64,000 nt of DNA from Kangiella profundi (GTDB lineage Bacteria; Pseudomonadota; Gammaproteobacteria; Enterobacterales; Kangiellaceae). Numbering within the stretch: the stretch's first letter is position 1; every line of letters starts with the position of its first letter. Position numbers and translations under genes: made by a program. Shown here piece by piece: positions 8,833 through 18,007 of the stretch. The stretch is from contig NZ_CP025120.1 in the NCBI RefSeq assembly GCF_002838765.1, positions 1,798,001 to 1,862,000 of the forward strand, written 5' to 3'. The notes beneath the pieces were generated by a model, which ran no database searches, was not told where the DNA came from, and was given only the letters and a program-made list of their open reading frames with translations.

Positions 8833-9711
8833 TTAAATACGGTTACGAAGGTATGAGTCTAGGTAGAAACAGTTGCGACGGCTTTGTGCGTGACTGAGCG
8901 GCTCACCACCTTTGGTGTACCATTTATCATAGAACCACACAGATCCCGCTGCACTTTGCGAACTACAATTCAGGAAACCGTCAGAACAACTGTCTAACCA
9001 GTTTTGAGTAAACTCAAGACCAACATTCTGCGAATAACCGCCACAGTAACTGTCACCGTCCCAAATTGCTGACTCTACATCGGTACCAACCACGTTAACA
9101 AAAGGTTTCGGCAAACTAGGACGCCCAGAAGTTCCATACAGCCAGTTAGCGTTATAACTCGCCATCCATGACTCCTGCTGTTGACGTACTGCATCATTTT
9201 GATAACCCAGTAACCAGCCTAGAGATTGCTCAAAAACATTACCGCTTAACACGGCTTCAGCTAATGGCGTACCGCCACTTGAAGGTGCCAACGCAATCAC
9301 TTCTTTGGTTTTATTGATGATATTTGGGAAACGACTGTCCCAGGTTGGATTTGACAGGATCCAGCGCACCACATTACCTCCGTTTGAGTGGGTAATCAGG
9401 GTCATCTGGGTGATACCTTTATTATTAATGAAGTTGGTCAACTGCCCTGCAAGGCAACCTGACGCGCGACTATCCCACATGTACTGAGTAAAATCACAGT
9501 TGATTACGGTATAGTTACTTGTGTTTGGTAGGCCTTTAATTACTGACTGAATCATTGAGCCGGTCCAGTAATCATTGTAGGCGTCGCTTTGCTGGCCTGT
9601 GCCATGTACAAATGCAACACCAACATTAGCGCTCGCAGTGGCTGCCATTAAGGAACCACCAATTAACGAGGCCCCCAACAACAACTTGTTTAGGAAAGAT
9701 TTCTTCAGCAT
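8833..9711 (-). CDS. secreted alpha/beta-hydrolase, lipase-like
   Basis: 292 aa with a signal peptide (residues 1-28, ATASA). An oxyanion-type HGTG (residues 36-39) and a nucleophile elbow THSNGGN (Ser109) mark an alpha/beta-hydrolase fold. Eight Cys residues after the signal peptide suggest disulfides in an exported protein. The sequence resembles bacterial secreted lipase/esterase proteins, but the substrate cannot be read from it. The catalytic acid and His are not assigned with certainty; His274 near the C-terminus (PLSHAQS) is a candidate. First gene of a two-gene operon with the DUF4785 protein. Confidence 0.72.
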   Translation of the reverse strand: MLKKSFLNKLLLGASLIGGSLMAATASANVGVAFVHGTGQQSDAYNDYWTGSMIQSVIKGLPNTSNYTVINCDFTQYMWDSRASGCLAGQLTNFINNKGITQMTLITHSNGGNVVRWILSNPTWDSRFPNIINKTKEVIALAPSSGGTPLAEAVLSGNVFEQSLGWLLGYQNDAVRQQQESWMASYNANWLYGTSGRPSLPKPFVNVVGTDVESAIWDGDSYCGGYSQNVGLEFTQNWLDSCSDGFLNCSSQSAAGSVWFYDKWYTKGGEPLSHAQSRRNCFYLDSYLRNRI

Positions 9712-10138
9712 TTTTACCCCCTAGGTTTTATAAGCTGATGCTTCACTTGCAAGTTGTTATTTTGATATCACCCTGCAAGCATTCCTTCATCGCCTTGATT
9801 AGTTTTTATAAGGCAAGAAGGTTATAGCATCAGTTTTTCTAATTGTAAAAAACACTAGTTTTAAACGGTAAAGCCAATTAACAAACGCTAAAATCATACA
9901 AAAATACCAAGATAACTCATTGATAAAAAAATACTTTATGAGACATTTCAAACATACCTTTAAAACCCACAAAGCAAAAATCAAACGCCGGAAAACAGAA
10001 AAGCAGTCATTAGTAGAGCTAGGCATGAAAAAAGGTATAAACTCAAGTCAGTTATGACTTGGTAATTTGATGATTTTGTGATTGATGTCACTAAATTTTG
10101 AACAAAAAAAAGCCGTTGTAATAACAACGGCTTTGATT
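9712..10138. other. 427-base A+T-rich intergenic region
   Basis: Separates the hydrolase start from tRNA-Leu. It must contain the hydrolase-operon promoter and, at its right end, the tRNA terminator. A 75-codon minus-strand frame here (9799-10026) has no ribosome-binding site or recognisable domain, so I do not call it. Confidence 0.6.
10104..10134 (-). terminator. Rho-independent terminator of tRNA-Leu
   Basis: Stem AAAGCCGTTGT/ACAACGGCTTT (10109-10119 with 10124-10134), followed on the minus strand by a long U run (plus-strand A run 10104-10111). It lies directly 3' of the tRNA CCA. Confidence 0.9.
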
Positions 10139-10225
10139 TGGTACCAGAGGCCGGACTCGAACCGGCACGCTTTTAAGGGCGCGGGATTTTGAATCCCGTG
10201 TGTCTACCAATTTCACCACTCTGGC
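10139..10225 (-). tRNA. tRNA-Leu, anticodon CAA
   Basis: 87 nt with encoded CCA. The acceptor GCCAGAG pairs with CTCTGGT (one G-U). The anticodon stem ACGGGATT-CAA-AATCCCG gives anticodon CAA (reads UUG). The long variable arm (CGCCCTTAAAAGCG) is typical of class II tRNA-Leu, and the T arm is GCCGGTTCGAGTCCGGC. A promoter lies about 150 bases upstream and a terminator immediately downstream. Confidence 0.97.
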
Positions 10226-10267
10226 ATTAAACCTGATTGTAGTTTAGGAGTTAACCTAAATCACTTT

Positions 10268-10284
10268 GTAGCGCTTCGCGCTAC
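10268..10284. repeat. perfect 7-bp inverted repeat in tRNA leader
   Basis: GTAGCGC-TTC-GCGCTAC. It lies between the tRNA-Leu and its remnant; another GGCGCTACGCC-like palindrome is at 10362-10374. It could be a processing hairpin or part of an inserted short repeat. Confidence 0.5.
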
Positions 10285-10285
10285 T

Positions 10286-10346
10286 CCCGTGTGTACCGAG
10301 GGCACTCCTAGCATCCTGTTAGTCGTCATACCAATACCACTCTGGC
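10286..10346 (-). pseudogene. tRNA-Leu-like remnant in the tRNA leader
   Basis: Read on the minus strand, 10346-10329 (GCCAGAGTGGTATTGGTA) matches the first 21 nt of the downstream tRNA-Leu except for a 3-nt deletion, and the preceding GTTTAA is also shared. Further on, GGTACACACGGGA (10297-10285) resembles the D-loop/anticodon-arm segment GGTAGACACACGGGA. The intervening sequence does not fold as a tRNA. It is best read as a decayed or interrupted copy of the tRNA gene within the same transcript. Confidence 0.5.
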
Positions 10347-10387
10347 TTTAAACTTTTTATGAGGCGCTACGCCCCAAAAGTGAGGCG

Positions 10388-10415
10388 CATTATAAACCAA
10401 TAACCTGCTTTTGCA
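10388..10415 (-). promoter_or_regulatory. sigma-70 promoter of the tRNA-Leu unit
   Basis: The minus strand reads TTGCAA, a 16-base spacer, then TATAAT, followed by the G+C-rich discriminator GCGCC that is typical of stringently controlled stable-RNA promoters. Transcription would start near 10379, giving a leader of about 150 nt before the tRNA. Confidence 0.75.
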
Positions 10416-10451
10416 AGAGTTTACAGAGCCATTTTTAGTGGATAGCTTAGA

Positions 10452-12242
10452 CTAGCTTTCGTCTGCTAGCCTTTGTTTTTCCTGACTAATAAACTGCTCA
10501 ATCTGGTCTTCGAGTACGCTTAGTGGAATTGAACCATTGGCTAATATTGCATCATGGAATTTACGGATATCAAAATCTGGTCCCAATTCTTTCTCGGCTT
10601 TTGCTCTTAACTCAAGTATTTTTAACTCTCCGAGTTTGTATGACAGGGCTTGTGCCGGCCAGCTGATGTAGCGATCAATTTCAGTTCGCACATTATGAGT
10701 AGAAAGCGCTGTATTCTCTTCCATCATTTTTATAGCCTGCTCACGAGTCCACCCTTTGGTATGCATACCGGTATCGACAACCAGGCGGATTGCTCGCCAC
10801 ATTTCATAAGTTAGTCGGCCAAAGTTGCTGTAAGGATCCTGATAAAAACCGGCTTCCAAGCCCAACTTTTCACTATATAGCCCCCACCCTTCACCGAAAG
10901 CTGAAATGTAGGTATTTTGGCGGAAGTTAGGTAAGTGCTCTAACTCTTTGGCTAACGCTGTTTGCAGGTGATGGCCGGGCACAGCTTCATGCAAAGTGAG
11001 CGCTTCCAGATTGTAAAGCGGGCGCTTATCCAGTGCGTAAGTGTTTACCCAATATTCACCTGCTCGTGTGCTGTCCAAAGGCGCTCCTGAGTATCGACCA
11101 GTAGTGTATTTTGGCGCAATTGCTTCTGGTACAGGTACAACTCCATAGGGCTGGCGCGGCAGCTTTCCGAAGAATTGCGGTAGCTTATGGTCCATTCGCT
11201 TCGCAATATAGGATGCTTCTTTTATCAGCTCTTCAGGTGTTTTGGCGTAAAACTGAGGGTCAGTACGCAGGAACTCTAGAAACTCGGCAAAACTACCCTC
11301 AAAGCCACTGTCTTTGATGACCTGCTCCATTTCTGCACGAATACGTTTAACTTCAGACAGGCCGATTTCATGAATCTCATCTGGCGACATATCCAGTGTT
11401 GTGTAGAGCTTTAGTTGATTCTGGTAATAAGCCTTACCGTCCGGGAAGTCATAAGCAGCAATGGTTTCCTTGGAGTTTGGATAGTATTCCTCTTCAAAGA
11501 ACCTGAGGTAGTTCTGATACTCTGGAATAACTACCTGGCCGATGATAGTTTTAGCTCGTTTCACCAGGTCATTTTTTTGCTCTTCAGTAAAGTGCTTTGG
11601 GAAATTATTAAAGGGCGCAAACCAGGCAGTTTCGCTGGCATTATCTTTGATATAGGCCTTGATACCATCGCTATAACCTTCTAGAACAGCTTTCGGTACA
11701 CTGAATCCGCGTGCCATGCCCGATTTCATATTACTAATATTCTGCTGGAAGAATCCTGGAATTTGCGTTAACAAGGTGAGGTAATTTTCGTAATCCTCTA
11801 CAGTCCGGAAACTGACTCGTTGCGCCAAACCGGCCGCTTCAACATGAAAACCCCACTCTGAGTTAAGTGGCATTTCATAGGTCTTGAAATCGATCTCCGC
11901 TACTTGCTGTTCCAACTGCGACTTCATCATGTCATAGCTAATCTGATCTTCCGCTGAAAGATCCTCTCTCTGGATCGACTTCAGCTCCTTAATAAGCTTC
12001 TGTAATTCTGCTTTGCGGGCCTGATAAGCCTCTGGACTAACATCGCGCAACTTGCCTTTAGCTGATTCATCACCACGACTGGCAGCCCACATAGGGTTCT
12101 GTTTAAGGTTGTACTCTTCAACCTTGTCAAAAAACTCATGTAGCCATTGGGTGTAATCTTCACCGGCCTGAGCTGACAGGCTACCAATCAATAAGCCGCT
12201 GGAAATTACGCTTGAAATAAAGAGTGTCTTGATAAAGTTCAT
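10452..12242 (-). CDS. DUF885 family zinc metallopeptidase, exported
   Basis: About 596 aa. A signal peptide (ending SAQA, about residue 26) is followed by a long helical protein with the zinc motif HEAVPGHHLQ at about residue 417, the hallmark of DUF885 (a specialised HExxH-like motif). Members are predicted periplasmic or secreted peptidases or lipoproteins. ATG 12242 is chosen because GGTG lies 6 bases before it; in-frame GTG/TTG codons 3-4 codons upstream lack support. Monocistronic, convergent with the tRNA region. Peptidase activity is inferred from the motif; the substrate is unknown. Confidence 0.85.
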   Translation of the reverse strand: MNFIKTLFISSVISSGLLIGSLSAQAGEDYTQWLHEFFDKVEEYNLKQNPMWAASRGDESAKGKLRDVSPEAYQARKAELQKLIKELKSIQREDLSAEDQISYDMMKSQLEQQVAEIDFKTYEMPLNSEWGFHVEAAGLAQRVSFRTVEDYENYLTLLTQIPGFFQQNISNMKSGMARGFSVPKAVLEGYSDGIKAYIKDNASETAWFAPFNNFPKHFTEEQKNDLVKRAKTIIGQVVIPEYQNYLRFFEEEYYPNSKETIAAYDFPDGKAYYQNQLKLYTTLDMSPDEIHEIGLSEVKRIRAEMEQVIKDSGFEGSFAEFLEFLRTDPQFYAKTPEELIKEASYIAKRMDHKLPQFFGKLPRQPYGVVPVPEAIAPKYTTGRYSGAPLDSTRAGEYWVNTYALDKRPLYNLEALTLHEAVPGHHLQTALAKELEHLPNFRQNTYISAFGEGWGLYSEKLGLEAGFYQDPYSNFGRLTYEMWRAIRLVVDTGMHTKGWTREQAIKMMEENTALSTHNVRTEIDRYISWPAQALSYKLGELKILELRAKAEKELGPDFDIRKFHDAILANGSIPLSVLEDQIEQFISQEKQRLADES

Positions 12243-12404
12243 TATTATCACCAAAGAAATGTTCGTGAGCCTTTTATAGCAAGATTTAACAACTTGATAA
12301 AGCTAAGACGGAATTGAACAGCTGATATGCTGTTACCGAATGTTTCATATGGAGTCATGGTGGCGCTTTTGGTAGACTAGCGCCACTTTAACACCAGTAC
12401 ATAA

Positions 12405-12887
12405 ATGCCAATGTCCAAACCGACTTCCCCTAAACCACTGGTCACCACCCCTGCACCACTGGCTAAAAAGCTAGGTGCATGGCTTTACGATGCACTAATC
12501 TGCATTGCCATCTGGTTTTTGTGGGGACTCTTCACTTTTCCATTGATTCGATGGTTATTAGGTGTTGAAGACATGCAAGTGGACACCGGCTGGCAGGACA
12601 CGCTTACTTATAAAATTTACTCGATTCTACCCACGTTACTAATACTGTTTTACTTTGTTGGCTCTCACGTCCGCTTCGGTCAAACCGTCGGTATGAGCTC
12701 ATGGAAATTGATGCTGGTACAAAATAACGGTAAGCCTGTAACTTTGGGACAGGCTTTGGTTAGAGACATAACAGCCGTTTTGGGCATAGGTATGTTATTC
12801 AGCCTGTTCAACAGTAAGAAGCTGGGCTGGCACGACATGATAAGCGGTACACGAGTGGTTGCTCTGCCCGACCAAAAAGACGATTAA
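12405..12887 (+). CDS. RDD family membrane protein
   Basis: 160 aa. The RDD domain starts at about residue 20 (KKLGAWLYDALIC, carrying the conserved Arg/Asp-like positions as LYD), with three hydrophobic segments (26-46, 72-92, 118-136) and the C-terminal W-H-D-x-x-(S/T)-x-T-x-V signature seen as WHDMISGTRVV. RDD proteins are small inner-membrane proteins of mostly unknown function; some act in ion or compatible-solute transport. Convergent with the methyltransferase gene, overlapping it by 4 bases. A second ATG at codon 3 is equally possible. Confidence 0.85.
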   Translation: MPMSKPTSPKPLVTTPAPLAKKLGAWLYDALICIAIWFLWGLFTFPLIRWLLGVEDMQVDTGWQDTLTYKIYSILPTLLILFYFVGSHVRFGQTVGMSSWKLMLVQNNGKPVTLGQALVRDITAVLGIGMLFSLFNSKKLGWHDMISGTRVVALPDQKDD

Positions 12888-13546
12888 GTCCTTTCGTAGC
12901 GTAATACTTGTCCTTTATAGCCTTTAGCCATGGCTTCATTGGGAATTGCAGCAGTTTGAGCATGCTCGTAGCCGAGTCCAATCATCTTTCGGCTGAACTT
13001 GGCATGATGACCACGACCCGGATCAATTAAAATCACCTCACACTGCGGTTTGGCATGTTGATCAATAAAGTCAGATAATAGTTCAACATGCTCCGACTCA
13101 TACAAGAGATCGCTGCCAATGATGAGATCAAACTCACCGATACCACAATCATCATCAGCCCAACCAGTTCGAACAAATGGAATCACCTGGTCATTATTTA
13201 ATAAGGCATTGATGTTAAGAAATTTTTCAACTTCGGGATGATAGTCGGTTGCTGTAATATCAGCTTGACGCTTGTTGAGCACCAGGCTGGCCAAGCCTAT
13301 ACCACAGCCCACTTCCAATATACGTTTACCTTTTATATCAAAGTCATGCATCAGATCGGCTAGAATTCGACTCGAATCCCAGACTACTCCAAAAATCGGC
13401 CATGATGCAGAACTGATACCAAGATTCTCTGCTGTTTGATTTGTATCGGAAAACTGTTGCTTATCGCGCAGTGTGCGGACATGGATATCCATATTACCAG
13501 TATCACCAAATTCAATGGTCTGGTAACGAAATCGTAAGGAAGACAT
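12884..13546 (-). CDS. class I SAM-dependent methyltransferase (Methyltransf_16-like)
   Basis: 220 aa. Motif I LEVGCGIGLAS at about residues 78-88, an acidic strand-2 end (ATDYHPE) and FDLIIGSDLLYE, which resembles the strand-4 region of the lysine-methyltransferase-16/METTL21 group. The N-terminal QFSDTN and WPIFGVVWDSSR also suit that group, which usually methylates protein lysines, but the substrate is not predictable here. Stop overlaps the convergent RDD gene by 4 bases. Confidence 0.75.
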   Translation of the reverse strand: MSSLRFRYQTIEFGDTGNMDIHVRTLRDKQQFSDTNQTAENLGISSASWPIFGVVWDSSRILADLMHDFDIKGKRILEVGCGIGLASLVLNKRQADITATDYHPEVEKFLNINALLNNDQVIPFVRTGWADDDCGIGEFDLIIGSDLLYESEHVELLSDFIDQHAKPQCEVILIDPGRGHHAKFSRKMIGLGYEHAQTAAIPNEAMAKGYKGQVLRYERT

Positions 13547-13703
13547 AGTAAAGGAGAGTCTCGGTAGTCGTCATAGCATTGCGACAAGGAGTCTTGTGCT
13601 AACAACTTAACCCGATCTGGCAGTGCCAAAGTCTTTACTTTAACCGATCAAAGGCACAATAACGACAAAAAGTGTGGTTTATTCAATTTATCAATTTGAA
13701 GGA

Positions 13704-14768
13704 TTAGCCTGCTCTGCGCAACAAATACCATGCTCCAGCAGCAAAAATGGCTGGCGGTAGAATGGCACCAAAAATGGCAGGCATCCCAAACACCAGACTG
13801 ACAGGCCCGAAAGTCCGTACCGCAAAGAAATAAGCCATTCCAGTTAGAACACCTACCAACACTCTGGCCCCCATGGATACACTGCGCATAGGACCAAAAA
13901 CAAAAGAAGCAGCCAGAATAATCATTATCGCGGTACTGATAGGCTGAATAAGTTTGCGCCAGAATGCTAGATCATAACTTTGGGTTTCCAGTCCATTATT
14001 AGCCAGATACTGTCGATAATTGTAGAGACTGACGATATCCAGAGTTTCAGGATCATCACTCAGTACTGATAGATTCTCCATTTCGATATTGGTTTGCCAC
14101 TCCAGAGCGTCAAAGCGCTGTCGCTCAATTCCATCCTGAGTAATAATCGATTTATAACCGTTTTTAAGCTGCCAGACGTTATTATCCAGCAAGGCACTAG
14201 AGGCATGAATAACTGACTCCAGGGTTTGGCTTTGGTCAAATTGGTAGATTGAGACACCTTCCATACGCTCGTTACCAATCACGTCCTTAACATGCACCAT
14301 CTTGCCACCATCTTTAACCCAGACACCCTGCTCCCCCTTAACCAGCTGGTCGCCCAAGATTGCACGGTTACGAATATCCTCAGCCATTCTGGTGGTTTTG
14401 GGTGACACATACTCACCGAGGAAAATAGCAAAAGCGATTAAAATCAGACCATAGCTCAATGCAGAGCCGACAATCTGCATAGTTGTCTTGCCCGCAGCTC
14501 TCATAACGGTAAGTTCACTGCGTGAAGCCAATAAACCGAGGCCAGCAATCGATCCAATAAGGATTGCCATGGGGAAAAATTCGTAGATGTATTGAGGAGC
14601 AAGCAACAGCGAATAAGACAGGCCATCCACAAACTGATAGCTACCTTTTCCAAAATCACCGCTTTCATCTATTAAAGTAAACAGTACTCGAATGACTGCC
14701 AACACAATCAAGGTCATGATGGAAGTAGCGAGGATGGTTTTACCAATATAGAAGCGAAGGATATTCAT
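13704..14768 (-). CDS. lptG: LPS export ABC transporter permease LptG
   Basis: 354 aa inner-membrane permease of the LptB2FG complex that extracts lipopolysaccharide from the inner membrane. YjgP/YjgQ fold: three N-terminal helices, a periplasmic beta-jellyroll (about 130-260) and three C-terminal helices. It overlaps lptF by 4 bases (ATGA), the usual coupled arrangement. LptG is assigned over LptF by being the second gene and by the N-terminal NILRFYIGKTI. Confidence 0.95.
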   Translation of the reverse strand: MNILRFYIGKTILATSIMTLIVLAVIRVLFTLIDESGDFGKGSYQFVDGLSYSLLLAPQYIYEFFPMAILIGSIAGLGLLASRSELTVMRAAGKTTMQIVGSALSYGLILIAFAIFLGEYVSPKTTRMAEDIRNRAILGDQLVKGEQGVWVKDGGKMVHVKDVIGNERMEGVSIYQFDQSQTLESVIHASSALLDNNVWQLKNGYKSIITQDGIERQRFDALEWQTNIEMENLSVLSDDPETLDIVSLYNYRQYLANNGLETQSYDLAFWRKLIQPISTAIMIILAASFVFGPMRSVSMGARVLVGVLTGMAYFFAVRTFGPVSLVFGMPAIFGAILPPAIFAAGAWYLLRRAG

Positions 14769-15880
14769 GAGCCAGCCTCCTCATTATCGGTAGCCTGCTT
14801 TTTGTTTTTTACCGTGTTGGCTCGACCATGCAAATAAAGAAGCCTAGCGACTAACAGTGACATCACCAGATAAATCGGTATGAAGCCTATCCAGCCAGGA
14901 ATCTGCTCGGATTCCAGGGCACGCCTGAAAACAACGATAAGAACGATATAACCAATATAAACCATCAGCGCAGGCAGCATTTTAGCGAACTTACCTTCAC
15001 GGGGACGCACTCGACTCAACGGGATAGCCAAGAACATAAATAATGGAACCGAAATCGGAACGGCCAGACGCCAATGCAGCTCAGCCCAACTGGCACCATC
15101 TGCGGTATTCCAAAGTTCAGGAGTTGATGTGGCACTAATTTTACGACGAGATACGATGCTGCGCTCTGCATCAAGTCGCGCAAAGTAGCTCTCGAAGCGT
15201 GTGATCTTACTAATCTGCTGATTTTCATCCAGCTCGTAAACATGGCCATCATTCAGTTGCAAAAAGTTCTTATCAATTGATTCGTCATAAAAACGTTCAG
15301 CACTCTCAGCTGTGATAATGCGAGTATTAGGATTGGTCTCACTAGGCATTTCCGCAAGGAAAAAGTTACCTAACTGAGTGGGACGTTCGGAGGAATCAGC
15401 ATAGACAACGCCCTCGCCTTCCTGGAACATCTGGAAGTGGCCAGGAGTCAGCATACTAAGTTCAAGCTTGCTGGCATGCTCATCTCGAATTTGATAGGTC
15501 AACTCATTGGCCTGTGGTGATAACCATAAAGTTACGGCTCCGCCCACTAAGGCAATAATCAATGCCGCAGGCATCAACATTTTGATCAGGAACCGTTCAC
15601 TGACACCAACTGAGCGCAATACCGCCATCTCGCTATCAACATACAGACGACTAAAAGCTAAGAGACAGCCTAGAAAGAAAGCCAGCGGAAGCAAGAATCC
15701 AATGAGAACTGGGCTATATAAACCAACCATTTGCCAGACCATAGTCCCGGAAATATCTCCAGCCGCCGCCTGCGCCAGATATTTAACAATGCGCTGACTC
15801 ATAAAAATAGCAAAGAGCACCCCGAGAATTGCAGTGGTGCTGGTTAACACTTCGCGATTTAAATAACGACTTAAAATCAA
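14765..15880 (-). CDS. lptF: LPS export ABC transporter permease LptF
   Basis: 371 aa, the partner permease of LptG. N-terminal ILSRYLNREVLTS, six membrane segments and a periplasmic jellyroll of about 150 residues. First gene of the lptFG operon, divergent from pepA exactly as in Escherichia coli. The promoter with TATAAT at 15983-15988 (minus) lies in the shared 137-base intergenic region. Confidence 0.95.
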   Translation of the reverse strand: MILSRYLNREVLTSTTAILGVLFAIFMSQRIVKYLAQAAAGDISGTMVWQMVGLYSPVLIGFLLPLAFFLGCLLAFSRLYVDSEMAVLRSVGVSERFLIKMLMPAALIIALVGGAVTLWLSPQANELTYQIRDEHASKLELSMLTPGHFQMFQEGEGVVYADSSERPTQLGNFFLAEMPSETNPNTRIITAESAERFYDESIDKNFLQLNDGHVYELDENQQISKITRFESYFARLDAERSIVSRRKISATSTPELWNTADGASWAELHWRLAVPISVPLFMFLAIPLSRVRPREGKFAKMLPALMVYIGYIVLIVVFRRALESEQIPGWIGFIPIYLVMSLLVARLLYLHGRANTVKNKKQATDNEEAGS

Positions 15881-15982
15881 AGGAATTCCTTGGTTTTACT
15901 GGCTATGCCAAAGCTTTAATACCCTGTCAAACAGCGAGTTGCTGTGCTGGTATTAATTCTCATATCGGTTAAACTATGGCGC

Positions 15983-15988
15983 ATTATA
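15983..15988 (-). promoter_or_regulatory. -10 element of lptFG
   Basis: The minus strand reads TATAAT followed by the discriminator GCGCC. The -35 is weak (CTGCAA/TGCAAA region at about 16004-16010) and overlaps the pepA ribosome-binding site, so the divergent units may interfere. Confidence 0.55.
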
Positions 15989-16017
15989 AACCAAAATCAA
16001 CGATTTGCAGGTGATCT

Positions 16018-17508
16018 ATGGAATTCTTTGTAAAAAGTGGCAGTCCGGAAAAACAAAAAACCGGTTGTCTGATTGTTGCTGTATTTGAGTCACGTAAACT
16101 TTCCGCTCAGGCTCAACATATTGACGAAATCAGCGAGGGCTATATTAGTGCCATCGTTCGTCGTGGCGACATGGAAGGCAAATTTGGACAAACACTTTTA
16201 TTACATAATGTTCCGCATACCAGTTGTGAGCGTGTATTGCTAGTTGGCTGTGGCAAAGAGCGCGAATTTGATGGCTCTCAGTACAAAAAACTTTGTAGCA
16301 AGATTATTAAGTTTCTACATGAAACAGGCACAACTGATGCCATCAGTTGCCTACCTCTTCTTAATGTTAAAGGACAGGATCTCTACTGGAAAGTTCGTTT
16401 CGCAGTTGAAGCAGCCAATGAAAGCCTCTATCAGTTCGAAGAGCTAAAGAGCAAAAAGTCCGAAACCCGACGTCCTCTGAAAAAAATGACTTTATTCGTT
16501 GAGTCGCGTGCGGATTTATCTGAAGGCGAAAAAGCCATTCTACATGCCCAGGCAATCAGTAAAGGTCAATCATTAACCAAAGATCTCGCAAACCTGCCTG
16601 GCAATATCTGTAATCCAACCTATCTTGCCAAGCGTGCTGAAGAGTTAGCCAAGCACTATGACGCAATGAAGACAACCATTCTGGATGAGTCAGAGTTAGC
16701 CGACATGGGCGCAGGCGCGTTTGTTTCCGTTTCTCAGGGCTCCGATGAACCGGGCAAGTTAATCTGCATGGAATACATGGCTGGCGGCAAAGATGAAAAG
16801 CCAGTGGTATTCGTTGGTAAAGGCATTACTTTCGATACCGGCGGCATTTCAATTAAGCCATCTGCATCGATGGATGAAATGAAATTTGATATGGGTGGTG
16901 CGGCATCTGTATTCGGTGTGATGCAGTCTATTGCCGAAATGAACCTTCCAGTCAATGTGGTTGGTGTGGTTGCCGCAGCTGAAAATATGCCAAGTGGTCG
17001 CGCAACTCGCCCGGGCGATGTAGTGACATCTCTGTCTGGCCAGACAATCGAAATTTTGAACACTGATGCCGAAGGCCGTTTGGTGTTGTGTGACGCGTTA
17101 ACCTATATCGAGCGTTATGATCCGGATATCGTTATCGACATAGCCACTTTAACAGGCGCCATCATTATCGCCTTGGGTCACGAAGCATCAGGCATGATGA
17201 GTAATCATAACGGTCTTGCTAATGAAATCGAATCTGCCAGTGATATTACCAATGATCGCGTGTGGCGCTTGCCAATCTGGGAAGAATATCATCAGCAGCT
17301 TAAGAGTAATGTAGCCGACTTTACTAACCTCGGTGGTCGTGCAGCAGGGTCCATTACTGCAGCTTGCTTCCTGGCTAAATTCACCAAGAAGTACCGTTGG
17401 GCTCACCTTGATATCGCAGGCACAGCTTGGAACAGCGGTGCCAAAAAGGGTGCAACAGGCAGACCAGTACCTTTATTGTCACAAATTGTTCTTAACCGAA
17501 TCAAGTAA
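16018..17508 (+). CDS. pepA: leucyl aminopeptidase PepA (M17)
   Basis: 496 aa cytosolic hexameric aminopeptidase; in enterobacteria it also binds DNA in Xer recombination and carAB control. The C-terminal catalytic domain has the two-metal motifs KGITFDTGGIS, MKFDMGGAA and the signature NTDAEGRLVLCDAL. AGGTGA precedes ATG 16018. It is followed 2 bases later by holC and then valS, the standard gammaproteobacterial order. Confidence 0.96.
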   Translation: MEFFVKSGSPEKQKTGCLIVAVFESRKLSAQAQHIDEISEGYISAIVRRGDMEGKFGQTLLLHNVPHTSCERVLLVGCGKEREFDGSQYKKLCSKIIKFLHETGTTDAISCLPLLNVKGQDLYWKVRFAVEAANESLYQFEELKSKKSETRRPLKKMTLFVESRADLSEGEKAILHAQAISKGQSLTKDLANLPGNICNPTYLAKRAEELAKHYDAMKTTILDESELADMGAGAFVSVSQGSDEPGKLICMEYMAGGKDEKPVVFVGKGITFDTGGISIKPSASMDEMKFDMGGAASVFGVMQSIAEMNLPVNVVGVVAAAENMPSGRATRPGDVVTSLSGQTIEILNTDAEGRLVLCDALTYIERYDPDIVIDIATLTGAIIIALGHEASGMMSNHNGLANEIESASDITNDRVWRLPIWEEYHQQLKSNVADFTNLGGRAAGSITAACFLAKFTKKYRWAHLDIAGTAWNSGAKKGATGRPVPLLSQIVLNRIK

Positions 17509-17510
17509 CT

Positions 17511-17939
17511 ATGACCCAGGTCGAGTTCCACATTCTGGAAAGCCAGCCAGGCGAAGATGCTTATCTTCGCTTGATTGGCCAATGTGTAAAAAGCCTTTAT
17601 AAACAAGGGCGAAAAGTCTATATACACGCACATGATCAAGAACAGGCTCATGCAGTTGATGAGTACCTGTGGGCATTAGATTTGAACGAATTTATTCCTC
17701 ATAACCTGGTTGGCGAAGGTCCAGCAAAAGCCCCGCCTGTGCAGATTGGTTTTACTCAACCTCCTGAAGAGCAGCATGACTGCCTGATCAATCTTTCGCG
17801 TGACGTGCAACCTTTTTTCAGTTATTTTCTCAAATGCTATGAGATAGTGCCAAATCAGGAAGACCATAAAGAAAGTGCTCGTGAACGCTATAAGTTCTAT
17901 CGAGGGCACGGCTATCCTTTGCAACATAAAAAACATTAA
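17511..17939 (+). CDS. holC: DNA polymerase III chi subunit
   Basis: 142 aa, the usual chi length. It links the clamp loader to SSB. Recognised by QVEFHILES at the start, the central ALDLNEFIPHNLVGEG region, a C-terminal FYRGHGYPLQHKKH-type tail and, decisively, its position between pepA and valS. It starts 2 bases after the pepA stop, so it is probably translationally coupled. Confidence 0.93.
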   Translation: MTQVEFHILESQPGEDAYLRLIGQCVKSLYKQGRKVYIHAHDQEQAHAVDEYLWALDLNEFIPHNLVGEGPAKAPPVQIGFTQPPEEQHDCLINLSRDVQPFFSYFLKCYEIVPNQEDHKESARERYKFYRGHGYPLQHKKH

Positions 17940-18007
17940 CTTTTTTTATATCAAGACATATAACTAAAACTTATAATAATTTTAATTGCTTAGACGAGAC
18001 ATTTTGT

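Noticed and set aside
9799..10026. 75-codon minus-strand frame upstream of the hydrolase gene
   Set aside because: No ribosome-binding site or domain; hydrophobic and Phe/Leu-rich as expected from A+T-rich non-coding DNA.
10452..12242. Carboxypeptidase of family M32
   Set aside because: The motif is HEAVPGHHLQ, typical of DUF885, not the M32 arrangement.
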